From assembly GCF_030380815.1 (NCBI RefSeq), contig NZ_JAUDUY010000010.1, forward strand, positions 16,442 to 80,441: DNA of 64,000 nt. Direction: 5' to 3'. The position numbers and the translations under genes are program-made. Positions 9,518 through 17,961 of the stretch are shown piece by piece (positions within the stretch are counted from its first letter, which is position 1; every line of letters begins with the position of its first letter). The notes below the pieces were generated by a model, which was given only the letters and a program-made list of their open reading frames with translations, searched no databases and was not told the origin of the DNA. Source of the stretch: Robiginitalea aurantiaca (GTDB taxonomy: Bacteria > Bacteroidota > Bacteroidia > Flavobacteriales > Flavobacteriaceae).

Positions 9518-11068
9518 ATGAGCAGATACACCACGTTTAAAAGCCTTACCCTCAGTCCATTTATCCTGATATTTTTTTTCCTCACCTCGGTCACCGCCCA
9601 GGATAAACCCTTAGAAGAATCAGAAACACGCCCTATTCCGGCCCCAAAATCTTTTGTTACCAATCATCAGATCCAGAACGGGAATCGAAAAATTGCATAT
9701 AAAGCCAATGCGTCAGAACACTATATAAAAAATGATGCCGGGGAGCCTGTGGCCTCTATCTGGTCTGTTTCATATAATGCCACGGAAACCGCAAATCCAG
9801 CCCAGCGGCCCGTGACCTTTATTTTTAACGGGGGACCGGGCTCTGCTTCTGTTTGGTTGCATATGGGCCTTTTTGGGCCGCAGTTGGTTCAAGTGGACTC
9901 TGATGCTACCAAAGATGATGGTGCCGCACCCTATAAACTCATAGAAAACCAGGAAGGATTGCTGGATGTGTCCGATTTGGTTTTTATCGATCCGGTTGGG
10001 ACAGGTTACAGTCGGGTTATCGGCAAAGGAAAGGTAGAAGACTTCTGGGGGTTGAATGAGGATGCCCGTTCAATAGCGACCTTTATCCGGGACTGGATAA
10101 CCGAGCATAATCGCTGGATGTCCCCCAAGTTTATCGCAGGAGAAAGTTTTGGGACGACCCGTGCCGTAGCTGTAGCCCAGGAGCTGGAAGGGGGAGGGCA
10201 GAATATGGCATTGAATGGTCTGATCCTCATTTCACAGGCCTTGGATTATGGTGGGTCAACTTCTGCCCATCACAATATCACCTCGTATATTACGTACCTC
10301 CCGAGTATGGCGGCCACAGCCTGGTACCATAAAAAAGCGGGGCAGGGAACTTCTCTGGAAACTTTTGTCCAACAGTGCAGGGAATTCACCTATAACACCT
10401 ATATCCCTGCCTTGTACAAGGGATCTTTATTGACTCCAACGGAAAAAGAAGCCGTGGCTGCCGAAATGGCCAGGTTTACAGGCCTGAGTACCGGCTACAT
10501 TCTCGAATCGGACCTCAGGGTTCTGGTTCCCCGGTTTCAAAAGGAGCTGCTCAGGGATAAGGGGGTAGCCCTGGGCCGTCTTGACGGGCGATTTATGGGC
10601 AATGAGATCGACGCTTTTTCCGATGGCCCCCATCTTGGGGATCCGTCGAGTTATCAGATCAGCGGCGCGTATACCGCCGCCCTGAACCACTATTTGCGCA
10701 ATGCGCTGGATGTTGAAATGGATCGTCCGTACCTGACCTCAAACGGTGAGATTGGAAGTAAATGGAACTGGAGACCCGTGCCCAAAGGGCAATATTGGGA
10801 GCCGGAACATGTAAATGTTGCCCATAAGCTGGGGGAGACCATGAGGCGGAATCCCGAGATGCAGGTCCTGGTGGCCAATGGATATTACGACCTGATTTGT
10901 CCCTTCTTCGATTCGGAGTACACCTATTCCAGAAATGGAATTGAGACAGAAAGGATTCAGATGACCTATTATGAGGCCGGACATATGATGTATACCCATC
11001 ATGAGGATTATTTAAAACTTGCAAAAGACATTCGAAGCTTTATGACTGGAGTTGCTTCGGAAAATTGA
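9518..11068 (+). CDS. Exported S10-family serine carboxypeptidase
   Basis: The 516-residue product has an N-terminal signal peptide (FFFLTSVTAQ) and is predicted to be periplasmic or secreted. S10 landmarks are clear: FNGGPGSASVWLH (oxyanion region), DPVGTGYSR, and the nucleophile S210 in AGESFGTTRA. The catalytic Asp lies in ANGYYDLICPF and the His in YEAGHMMYTHH near the C terminus. S10 enzymes remove C-terminal residues from peptides and are best known from eukaryotes, though flavobacteria carry this family. It stands alone with about 85 bases upstream and 120 bases downstream, so it is probably a single-gene unit. Confidence 0.9.
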   Translation: MSRYTTFKSLTLSPFILIFFFLTSVTAQDKPLEESETRPIPAPKSFVTNHQIQNGNRKIAYKANASEHYIKNDAGEPVASIWSVSYNATETANPAQRPVTFIFNGGPGSASVWLHMGLFGPQLVQVDSDATKDDGAAPYKLIENQEGLLDVSDLVFIDPVGTGYSRVIGKGKVEDFWGLNEDARSIATFIRDWITEHNRWMSPKFIAGESFGTTRAVAVAQELEGGGQNMALNGLILISQALDYGGSTSAHHNITSYITYLPSMAATAWYHKKAGQGTSLETFVQQCREFTYNTYIPALYKGSLLTPTEKEAVAAEMARFTGLSTGYILESDLRVLVPRFQKELLRDKGVALGRLDGRFMGNEIDAFSDGPHLGDPSSYQISGAYTAALNHYLRNALDVEMDRPYLTSNGEIGSKWNWRPVPKGQYWEPEHVNVAHKLGETMRRNPEMQVLVANGYYDLICPFFDSEYTYSRNGIETERIQMTYYEAGHMMYTHHEDYLKLAKDIRSFMTGVASEN

Positions 11069-11187
11069 TTCCGGCGGGCCATGTTTATTCTTTTTTTGAT
11101 GAAAAAAGGAGGCTTGAATTTGGAACACGGCATTTATTAGTTGGAGATATTGGCTAAATTTAGGGATCGCAAAACTCAAATGATCGT

Positions 11188-12009
11188 ATGAGCTCTAATG
11201 GATTAAAACGCACGGCATGGATCTTAGGACTGGCCCTGCTCACTGGACTTACCCAATGTAAGCCCTCTAAAGAAAAACCCGAACAAATGACAAGGATTCA
11301 GGAACAGGACTCCGTTCCTTTGGGGGATACCAGTCGTACCTCTGTAGATTGGAATGGTACCTATTACGGTTTCCTGCCCTGCGCAGATTGCGGGGGAATC
11401 CTTACCGAGTTGGTGCTTGAATCAAATGGCAGTTATTTGATGAAGCGCGTCTACTGGGGGAAGGACCAACAGGTCATTAAGTCGGAAGGGACTTTTCAAT
11501 GGGATGGATCCGGCGGAAAAATAAGACTTGGGGATTCCAAATCGAAGGATGAGGTCGTATGGTATCAGGTAGGCGAAAACCGCCTCTTCCAGCTCGATCG
11601 AAAAGGGAATCGCAATGAATCGGATCTCGCGGAGAGATATCAGCTCAGCAAACAAAATAGTTTAACCGGTATAGAGGGGGTCTATTGGAAACTCGTCGAG
11701 TTAGGTGGACAACCCATTGAGGATGGAGCCCCTTCAGCACCTTTCTTAATGTTAGTCCCAGGGTCGGGCCGGGTCAATGGAAATGGCGGGTGTAATACAA
11801 TTATGGGGGGATATGAACTCACCGATAACAACCGGATTTCATTTTCGCAATTTGCCTCCACAATGATGGCCTGTCCGGGGGAGAACCCCGAGCAGGAGTT
11901 TTTAAAGGTTTTCGATCAGGTAGATAATTATACCTTGAAGCGAGATACCCTTTCACTTAATAAGGCGCGCATGGCACCCCTGGCGCGCTTCGTGGCTGCT
12001 TTTCCGTAA
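11188..12009 (+). CDS. Lipoprotein with NlpE N-terminal and META (HslJ-like) domains
   Basis: A lipobox (TGLTQC) about 25 residues in predicts a lipid-anchored envelope protein. Residues about 55-150 resemble the NlpE N-terminal domain, with WNGTYYGFLPCADCGGI carrying the CxxC pair and a lipocalin-like strand pattern. Residues about 160-270 form a META/HslJ domain: YWKLVELGGQPI, NGNGGCNTIMGGYEL and STMMACPG. In E. coli NlpE signals envelope and copper stress and HslJ is linked to novobiocin resistance, but no function is proven for this fusion. The 273-residue length fits a two-domain protein. There is no obvious partner gene. Confidence 0.82.
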   Translation: MSSNGLKRTAWILGLALLTGLTQCKPSKEKPEQMTRIQEQDSVPLGDTSRTSVDWNGTYYGFLPCADCGGILTELVLESNGSYLMKRVYWGKDQQVIKSEGTFQWDGSGGKIRLGDSKSKDEVVWYQVGENRLFQLDRKGNRNESDLAERYQLSKQNSLTGIEGVYWKLVELGGQPIEDGAPSAPFLMLVPGSGRVNGNGGCNTIMGGYELTDNNRISFSQFASTMMACPGENPEQEFLKVFDQVDNYTLKRDTLSLNKARMAPLARFVAAFP

Positions 12010-12154
12010 AATGGGATAGGTAACGGTTGGTTCCCCCGGTGTTTTTTGCGATCAGCAGGCCACGGTTCCAAACCAACCCAGTGCGGCCAACCTGAGGATA
12101 GTCCGAAGCCTTTGAGAGGATTTATTTGGCCAGGTCACGCGATAATTATAGAAA

Positions 12155-12880
12155 ATGCTCATTTTTTTCAGAAAAGTTCGCCAAAAACTAATTCCCGGAA
12201 ATTCCACCGCGAAGTACCTGGGATATGCCCTTGGTGAAATCGTGCTCGTGGTGATTGGCATTTTAATTGCCCTTGGCATTAACAACTGGAGTGAACAACG
12301 CAAAAGCAGGGTTTTTGAAAAGGAGATTCTTGTTCAGATTCGCGAAAATCTCAGAAAGGACAAGGATAATCTCAAAAATATCATTGCCAATGCGAACAGG
12401 GCAGTCCAATGTTCTGAGAAAATCCTCGCCTTAGAAAGGGGGTCCCCTCCTCCGGATAGCCTGAAATACTGGTTGGGCAGTATTGCTCAGTTCGATCGGT
12501 TCCAACCCCTGACCAATGCCTATGAAGTACTGAAGTCCAGGGGACTGGATTTGTTGTCTGACAAGGAACTCAGATTCCTGATGGGTACCTATTACGACGA
12601 CCAGGCCCATATAATCAGCAATGCCAATGAGGACCTCAAACAAACATTTGTTGAAGATTGGGTTCCGCTTATGCGGCAGGGGGTTGTCGAATTTAAATTC
12701 AAAGAATATTTAATCCTGCCCGACGAGCAGGCCTTTTTGGCTTCCGATAAACTCCGCAACATTTTAATATTGAACCAATCGAATTACGATGGAAGCATTC
12801 AGTACATGGGGGAGGGCCTGCAGCTGATCAATAAGGTGCTGGAAATTGTGGAACGGGAACTGGCAAAAGACGAATTATGA
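12155..12880 (+). CDS. DUF6090-type membrane protein
   Basis: The 241-residue protein starts with a basic segment (FFRKVRQKLI) and one transmembrane helix at about residues 27-44 (LGEIVLVVIGILIALGINNW). A long helical soluble region of no known function follows. The N-terminal pattern is characteristic of a family that is very common in flavobacteria (DUF6090), often in several copies. Its stop overlaps the start of the ureohydrolase gene by four bases (ATGA), so the two are probably co-translated, but no functional link is evident. Confidence 0.75.
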   Translation: MLIFFRKVRQKLIPGNSTAKYLGYALGEIVLVVIGILIALGINNWSEQRKSRVFEKEILVQIRENLRKDKDNLKNIIANANRAVQCSEKILALERGSPPPDSLKYWLGSIAQFDRFQPLTNAYEVLKSRGLDLLSDKELRFLMGTYYDDQAHIISNANEDLKQTFVEDWVPLMRQGVVEFKFKEYLILPDEQAFLASDKLRNILILNQSNYDGSIQYMGEGLQLINKVLEIVERELAKDEL

Positions 12881-13653
12881 GTAAAATACGGATACGCGGC
12901 ATATGTTATGATTCGGGGTCTTCCTTTTTAACGGGGCCGGCCGGCGCTCCTGCCTGTATCCGGGAGCCCCTGCGCTCCGGGATGATGAATATGTATTCCG
13001 AATCTTTAAAGGATCTCGGGGATTGGGAAACTTTTGATGAAGGGGATTTTGAGATCGGGGCGTATCCCGATATTGAGTCCCTCACTAAAGAACATCTTTC
13101 AAAAGGTGACAAGCTTCTTACCCTTGGAGGGGATCACAGTATTACCTATCCGATTATCAAGGCCTATGCGGGCAAATACCCCGAACTGGATATCCTTCAG
13201 ATCGACGCGCACCCGGACCTTTACCAGGACTATGAAGGAGATCCGTATTCCCATGCATGCCCATTTGCGCGGATTATGGAAGATGGACTCGCAAAGCGTT
13301 TGGTGCAGGTGGGGATTCGAACCCTCAACCCACATCAAAAAGAGCAGGCAGAGCGCTTTGACGTAGAAATGTATACCATGAATACCGGGTTGCCAGAACT
13401 TCCCCTGAGGTTTGCCAATCCCGTGTATGTCTCCCTGGACATGGATGCGATAGATCCGGCTTTTGCCCCCGGCGTGTCGCACCGGGAATCAGGCGGACTT
13501 ACCCCCCGTGAGGTTATTAAAATAATTCAGGGTATCGAGGGTGAGGTGGTTGGCGTTGACCTCGTGGAGTACAACCCCAATCGCGATCTGGAAGGAATTA
13601 CTGCAGAATTGGGGGCCAAACTTTTCAAGGAACTTCTGGCGCTGGTCTACTAG
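12877..13653 (+). CDS. Ureohydrolase family protein (agmatinase/arginase-like)
   Basis: This 258-residue cytoplasmic enzyme has the binuclear-manganese ligands of the arginase superfamily: GGDHS (about residue 85), DAHPDLY (about 110) and SLDMDAIDPAFAPG (about 190). These enzymes hydrolyse guanidino groups to urea or formamide. The sequence most resembles agmatinases, but guanidinobutyrase, formimidoylglutamase or guanidine hydrolase cannot be separated by eye. It begins within the stop of the preceding DUF6090 gene. Confidence 0.85.
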   Translation: MSKIRIRGICYDSGSSFLTGPAGAPACIREPLRSGMMNMYSESLKDLGDWETFDEGDFEIGAYPDIESLTKEHLSKGDKLLTLGGDHSITYPIIKAYAGKYPELDILQIDAHPDLYQDYEGDPYSHACPFARIMEDGLAKRLVQVGIRTLNPHQKEQAERFDVEMYTMNTGLPELPLRFANPVYVSLDMDAIDPAFAPGVSHRESGGLTPREVIKIIQGIEGEVVGVDLVEYNPNRDLEGITAELGAKLFKELLALVY

Positions 13654-13726
13654 GGGTATGAGTTGCACCGGGATGGTGGATACCCGGTTTTTACGTATCT
13701 TTTCTAAAATCTAAATCCGCTTAAAA

Positions 13727-14098
13727 ATGAAACTAGGTGCATTTTCCCTTAGTCTGGCCGTATCCGATTTAGCGGCTTCTAAAGCATTTTATGAAACCCT
13801 GGGATTTGAGGTATTTGCAGGTGAGGAAGCCCGAAACTATCTTATCATGAAAAATGGTGAAACCCTAATTGGATTGTTCCAGGGAATGTTTGAAGGGTCT
13901 ATCCTTACCTTTAATCCGGGCTGGGACCAGGAAGCCAAAACCCAGACCGATTACGATGATGTCCGGCAACTATACAAGACCGTTGAGAAAGCAGGGATTC
14001 CCGTAATCCAGAAGTCGTTAAAAGAAACTTCGGGTCCGGGAAGTTTTACCATTCAGGATCCCGATGGCAATACCATCCTTTTTGACCAACATGTCTAG
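13727..14098 (+). CDS. VOC (glyoxalase/bleomycin-resistance fold) family protein
   Basis: The 123-residue protein has the paired beta-alpha-beta-beta-beta layout of the vicinal oxygen chelate family. It opens with LSLAVSDLAASKAFYETLGFEVF and ends with GPGSFTIQDPDGNTILFDQHV. The DPDGN motif with nearby acidic residues is usual at the metal site. The substrate is not identifiable; members include glyoxalases, dioxygenases and antibiotic-binding proteins. It appears to be a single-gene unit. Confidence 0.8.
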   Translation: MKLGAFSLSLAVSDLAASKAFYETLGFEVFAGEEARNYLIMKNGETLIGLFQGMFEGSILTFNPGWDQEAKTQTDYDDVRQLYKTVEKAGIPVIQKSLKETSGPGSFTIQDPDGNTILFDQHV

Positions 14099-14175
14099 GA
14101 ACGGAAATTGGGTTTGAAACTCCTGGTTTTTTGCAAACCTCTGCCCCTGAAACTGGACATGCCTGATCTATCACT

Positions 14176-14724
14176 ATGCCATATTCATATCCCGGATTTG
14201 CGAAGGTTGTTTTGATTCAGGAGGAGGCGGGTAAACGCTACAGCCTGGAGGTGGAGCTGGATTTGGCTGGCCCGGATACGTGGTTGATCATCCAGAAAAA
14301 CCCAAGTAAAGCCAATGCGGGAAATTCGGACCATACGATTAACAGGGTTCTGAATTACATCCACAAAAACCAGGATCGTTATCCGGTCTTAAGTCAAGTC
14401 GGAAAAGTAGTTTTTTTGAATCTGATTCCCTGGTACGAAACGTATTCCAATCAGTTGATCCATAAAGGGAAAACGCTGATAGATCCCCAAAACATAAGGA
14501 CGATCGGAAAGTATCTTTCCGGGCAAAACCCTTGTATCATCGCATGGGGGAATCCGGCAGCCGGACTCACGCAGATACATGAGTCCCTTTCCAGAGAAGC
14601 CTGGGAACGGATGCGCCAAAATGAAAATCCCGTTTACCATGTAGGTTCTTTGACACGTCTTAAATTCCCCAGGCATGGCCAGATATGGGGATATTCAGAT
14701 CCATTAATTTCAATTATTCCATGA
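14176..14724 (+). CDS. DUF1643 domain protein
   Basis: The 182-residue protein contains the DUF1643 signature: a strand-rich start (RYSLEVELDLAGPDTWLIIQKNPSKANAG split around the substrate loop), then SDHTINRVLNYI, VVFLNLIPWYET, and a late GNPAAGL segment. The family is small, soluble and of unknown function. No signal peptide or membrane segment is present. It is followed by a 301-base gap. Confidence 0.7.
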   Translation: MPYSYPGFAKVVLIQEEAGKRYSLEVELDLAGPDTWLIIQKNPSKANAGNSDHTINRVLNYIHKNQDRYPVLSQVGKVVFLNLIPWYETYSNQLIHKGKTLIDPQNIRTIGKYLSGQNPCIIAWGNPAAGLTQIHESLSREAWERMRQNENPVYHVGSLTRLKFPRHGQIWGYSDPLISIIP

Positions 14725-14726
14725 AC

Positions 14727-14761
14727 TTGCGATTAAAGATGTAACAAAATGATCATCTTTG
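14727..14761 (+). promoter_or_regulatory. Possible promoter ahead of a short ORF
   Basis: A TTG at 14727-14729 and CATCTTTG at 14754-14761 resemble the flavobacterial -33 / -7 elements, although the 24-base spacer is slightly long. The same ATCATCTTTG string recurs at the next promoter, near 14969. Transcription would begin about 14768. Confidence 0.3.
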
Positions 14762-14815
14762 CGTCTTTATAATAAAGTCCCCCCAATAACGTTTCACATT
14801 AAAGATATTTGCATC

Positions 14816-14896
14816 ATGACAACCTGTCGTCTCAATATCATCTACAAAGCACTTTTCGTGGGCCTTTGTGTTGTGATCTTTCTTCTTTGGTCCTGA
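14816..14896 (+). CDS. Possible 26-residue membrane microprotein
   Basis: Within the 301-base gap between the DUF1643 and SIMPL genes an ATG at 14816 opens a 26-codon frame ending at TGA 14894-14896. The peptide starts MTTCRLNIIYKALF and continues as one hydrophobic stretch, VGLCVVIFLLWS. This would make a single transmembrane helix with basic residues at the N-terminal side. It lies between two TTG/CATCTTTG promoter-like pairs, so it may be transcribed on its own. I do not recognise it; it could equally be chance, or a leader for the downstream gene. Confidence 0.3.
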   Translation: MTTCRLNIIYKALFVGLCVVIFLLWS

Positions 14897-14944
14897 TCGG
14901 GGAATCGGGAACTACATCATTTTTTTAATACTTCTGCCAATTTT

Positions 14945-14976
14945 TTGTGCAGAAATCATTTTTAGCATCATCTTTG
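14945..14976 (+). promoter_or_regulatory. Candidate promoter for the SIMPL-domain gene at 15026
   Basis: TTG at 14945-14947 and CATCTTTG at 14969-14976 are separated by 21 bases, the normal flavobacterial spacing. The -7 element differs from TAnnTTTG only in its first base. Transcription would begin near 14983, leaving a 43-base leader. A small hairpin (TTCTGC with GCAGAA, 14934-14955) overlaps the -33 region. Confidence 0.45.
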
Positions 14977-15025
14977 ATAGTAGCAGGAGGGGCAGTCCCA
15001 CCTTAAACCATTAATATGACCTAAA

Positions 15026-15721
15026 ATGAAGAAATTATGCCTTTTTCTGGCCTGTATAGCCATGTTTCAGACCGGATTTTCACAGACGAAAAATTTTATA
15101 GACCAACCCTACCTCGAAACCGCAGCTGAGGTGGATACCCTGGTTACCCCGGATCGGATCTACCTGAGTATACGAATTCAGGAAAGTGACTCTAAGGGTC
15201 GCACATCCCTGGAATCGCTCGAGCGCAGGATGGGCGACAAACTTGTAGAACTGGGTGTGGACCTGGAAAAACAGTTGACAGTTTCCGATTTGGCCAGCGA
15301 ATTTCAGAAATACTTTTTGCGCAAACAGGATATTCTCAAGGAAAAGGTTTTTGAATTGGTGCTATACGACGCGCAGACAGCCGGAAGGGTATTATTTGAA
15401 TTGGAGAAAATCGGAATTTCGAACATTCAACTCGCAAAGACTGAATATTCAAAAATGAAAGCCCTTGAGGATACCCTGAGAATTCGGGCGGTCCAAAAGG
15501 CAAAGAAACAGGGTATTCTAATGGCTGAAGCCCTGGAACAGACGCTGGGTAAGGCGCTTCATATCAGTGATCGCGGTAGCAGTGTATATAACACTTCCAT
15601 GGATGCGGGGGTCATGAGAATGGCCTCTGATCAGGCAGAGGATGTCTATGTCTCTTTGCCGGCCCAATTCGACCAGATTAAGGTACAGTTGGGTATACAG
15701 GCTAAATTCAAGTTGGAGTAA
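15026..15721 (+). CDS. Exported SIMPL-domain (DUF541) protein
   Basis: The 231-residue product has a signal peptide (MKKLCLFLACIAMFQTGFSQ) and a SIMPL/DUF541 fold. The segment EVDTLVTPDRIYLSIRIQESD matches the start of the domain, and the repeated helix-strand units with LEKIGISNIQLAKTEYSKM are typical. DUF541 proteins such as E. coli YggE are periplasmic or outer-membrane associated and linked to oxidative stress, but no biochemical role is established. A second, differently anchored SIMPL protein is encoded at 17251. Confidence 0.8.
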   Translation: MKKLCLFLACIAMFQTGFSQTKNFIDQPYLETAAEVDTLVTPDRIYLSIRIQESDSKGRTSLESLERRMGDKLVELGVDLEKQLTVSDLASEFQKYFLRKQDILKEKVFELVLYDAQTAGRVLFELEKIGISNIQLAKTEYSKMKALEDTLRIRAVQKAKKQGILMAEALEQTLGKALHISDRGSSVYNTSMDAGVMRMASDQAEDVYVSLPAQFDQIKVQLGIQAKFKLE

Positions 15722-15839
15722 TAGCCATAACCAAAGCTAAGGGCTTTTCCCAATGGGGCTTCCGGATAGGTGTTGTTTTTCGCCTAGGTGGATGGATAAA
15801 AACGCAATTACTTTAAATCTTCCTTTGTATTTTTAAGGG

Positions 15840-16274
15840 ATGCGGGCTACAGGCGTATTTTTTGCAATGTTTGTGCTTTTTGGTTTATGCGTGCGCGCTC
15901 AGGACCTGGAATCACTTCGCTGGAAAAACAGGGTGATTCTGCTCTATACCCATAGTCTGGATCACCCGGAGTATAAAAAAATGGAGACGGGACTCCAGGC
16001 AGATGCAGCCGGAGTAGCCACTCGGAAAATTATCATCTTTACGATTGTCGGAGAACAGGTATCACGCGGTTTGCCTGCTGAGATATGGGAAAAACTGGGA
16101 CCCCGGGCGGGAAGGATTCCCGATTTGGCGGAAGGTTTTCGACTGGAATTAATCGGTTTAGATGGGGGGCTTAAATACACTACGACTACGGCAACCCCAA
16201 GGGAACAACTTTGGGCGCTTATCGACGGGATGCCGATGCGGAGGGAGGAACTGCGGACAAAAGGCAACCCCTAG
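15840..16274 (+). CDS. Exported DUF4174 protein
   Basis: The 144-residue protein has a short signal peptide ending VRAQ and a DUF4174 domain. The recognised features are LRWKNRVILLYTHSLDHP near the start, LIGLDGGLKYTT, and the C-terminal LWALIDGMPMRREELR. The domain resembles a thioredoxin-like fold without a CxxC. Its function is unknown. It is likely periplasmic. Confidence 0.75.
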   Translation: MRATGVFFAMFVLFGLCVRAQDLESLRWKNRVILLYTHSLDHPEYKKMETGLQADAAGVATRKIIIFTIVGEQVSRGLPAEIWEKLGPRAGRIPDLAEGFRLELIGLDGGLKYTTTTATPREQLWALIDGMPMRREELRTKGNP

Positions 16275-16376
16275 GGAGGTGGTTAACGCTGTGTAGGCCA
16301 TATGCTTGGTGGTTGCAGCTTAAAAGATTAAGTTAATAAGGGGGGGACCCGCGAAAAACCTTATTTATTACAAATC

Positions 16377-17138
16377 ATGTGTTACGATATTGCAGCAAGC
16401 CTTGAATCCCAACTAAAGCGTGCGCTAAGGCGGGGCGATAAGGAAGCTGCCCGACAGATACAAGAAGAGCTATTACCGCTGACCGATTTGCCACTGTATC
16501 ACGCATCGGGTTTCAGCCATCCGAAATTACTCATATATACAACCCGAAGCCCCGACTTTCCGATTCTAGCCATTTGGGGGCTTTTGCCTCATTGGATACG
16601 CGATTGGGATCAGGGTAAAAAAATATGGAACAAAACCCTGAATGCCCGAGGGGAGACAATTTTTGAAAAGCCATCATTTAGAAGCGCTGCCAGAGACAAC
16701 CGGTGCCTGATTTATGTGGACGGGTTTTATGAACATCACCATCATTCAGGAGCCTCTTATCCATTTTTTATTTATCGGTCGGATGGTCATCCGATGATTT
16801 TTGCAGGACTTTCCAGTGATTGGAGGGATCCCGATACGGGTAAGGTGCTGACCACTTTCAGCATTGTGACCACCGAGGGAAATTCATTGCTTTCGGACAT
16901 ACACAATAACCCAAAACTCTCTGGCCCTCGAATGCCGGTAATTCTTCCGGATGCGCTTGCCGACCAATGGTTGGATCCCATTGCGGATGAACGGGATCTC
17001 GCCGAGATTCAGCGCCTGATTACCCCGTATCCCGATGAGGGCCTAAAGGCTCATACCGTCGGGAGATTAAGAGGGAAGGCGTACGCCGGAAACAAACCTG
17101 AAATAAGTTCTGAGGTATTTTACCCGGAGCTCGCTTGA
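16377..17138 (+). CDS. SRAP / HMCES-family abasic-site protein (YedK-like)
   Basis: The 253-residue protein starts MCYDIAA, so after methionine removal the catalytic Cys2 is N-terminal, as required for the thiazolidine link to abasic sites in single-stranded DNA. Other active-site features are visible: KTLNARGET with the conserved Asn, VDGFYEHH with the Glu, and HNNPKLSGPRMPVIL with the His. The usual VDGFYEW reads VDGFYEH here. The protein shields abasic sites during replication and is often called SOS response-associated peptidase. It appears to be a single-gene unit. Confidence 0.9.
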   Translation: MCYDIAASLESQLKRALRRGDKEAARQIQEELLPLTDLPLYHASGFSHPKLLIYTTRSPDFPILAIWGLLPHWIRDWDQGKKIWNKTLNARGETIFEKPSFRSAARDNRCLIYVDGFYEHHHHSGASYPFFIYRSDGHPMIFAGLSSDWRDPDTGKVLTTFSIVTTEGNSLLSDIHNNPKLSGPRMPVILPDALADQWLDPIADERDLAEIQRLITPYPDEGLKAHTVGRLRGKAYAGNKPEISSEVFYPELA

Positions 17139-17250
17139 AAAAGGCACAAAAAAACTGGGTTTTCAAGGAGTTCGGGGAATCTGAACCCAGTTCTTAATCC
17201 GTATATCCTTTACACACTCTGTGCAGCCTTAATATTGTAATCGATAGTTT

Positions 17251-17961
17251 ATGACACGCCATATCTGGATTTCAGCAGTTCTGATTTCGCTCGCTCTGGC
17301 AACAGGGGGGTATTTCATCGGGAATATACAAGTGAACGGTAAAAAGTATGACCGGTACGTAACTGTAAAAGGACTTTCAGAAAGGGAAGTGGCCGCTGAT
17401 CTCGCCGTTTGGCCTATCAATATTATTTTAACGGGAAATGACCTGCAGGAACTCAGACAGCGAATTGAAAGGCAGAACAAGACGGTAAACGCATTTTTCA
17501 CCCAACAGGGATTTGGCCCTGAAGAAATTACGCGGGGTCCGGTAAATATTAATGATGCACAGGCAAATCTGTATGGCTCAGGTCCGGGTACTCCTCCATA
17601 CCGATACCTGGCAAAATCGGAGTTTACAGTCAGGACCTCCGATGTTCCCAAACTGCAAAAAGCGCTGACGGCATCGCTGGAATTGCTTTCCGGTGGAATT
17701 GTTATGGGTTCGAAAAATGAATGGCAGCCCATAGAGTATATTTTTACCGGACTCAATGAGCTCAAACCTGAGATGATTGAAGAGGCCACGAAAAATGCCC
17801 GCGAGGTGGCGGAGAAGTTCGCCAGGGATTCAAATTCCGAAGTCGGCCAGATAAGGGTGGCGCGTCAGGGCCTGTTCTCCATTTCCAACAGGGATGTAAA
17901 TACCCCTCAGGTAAAAAAGGTCAGGGTGGTGACCACAATTGATTTTCAGCTCGAAGATTAG
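17251..17961 (+). CDS. SIMPL-domain (DUF541) protein with N-terminal membrane anchor
   Basis: This 236-residue protein has a hydrophobic N-terminal helix (ISAVLISLALATGGYFIG), then the DUF541 domain (KYDRYVTVKGLSEREVAADLAVWPINI split over two strands). It ends with the canonical VRVVTTIDFQLED. The Gly-rich helix without a clear cleavage site suggests an uncleaved anchor. The function is unknown. It differs enough from the exported SIMPL protein at 15026 to be an old paralogue. Its stop overlaps the stop of convergent gldA by four bases. Confidence 0.82.
   Translation: MTRHIWISAVLISLALATGGYFIGNIQVNGKKYDRYVTVKGLSEREVAADLAVWPINIILTGNDLQELRQRIERQNKTVNAFFTQQGFGPEEITRGPVNINDAQANLYGSGPGTPPYRYLAKSEFTVRTSDVPKLQKALTASLELLSGGIVMGSKNEWQPIEYIFTGLNELKPEMIEEATKNAREVAEKFARDSNSEVGQIRVARQGLFSISNRDVNTPQVKKVRVVTTIDFQLED

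Noticed and set aside
17153..17192. Inverted repeat AACTGGGTT / AACCCAGTT after the SRAP gene as a terminator
   Set aside because: The 22-base loop is large and no T run follows on the plus strand, so I could not support it as a terminator; it may be chance.
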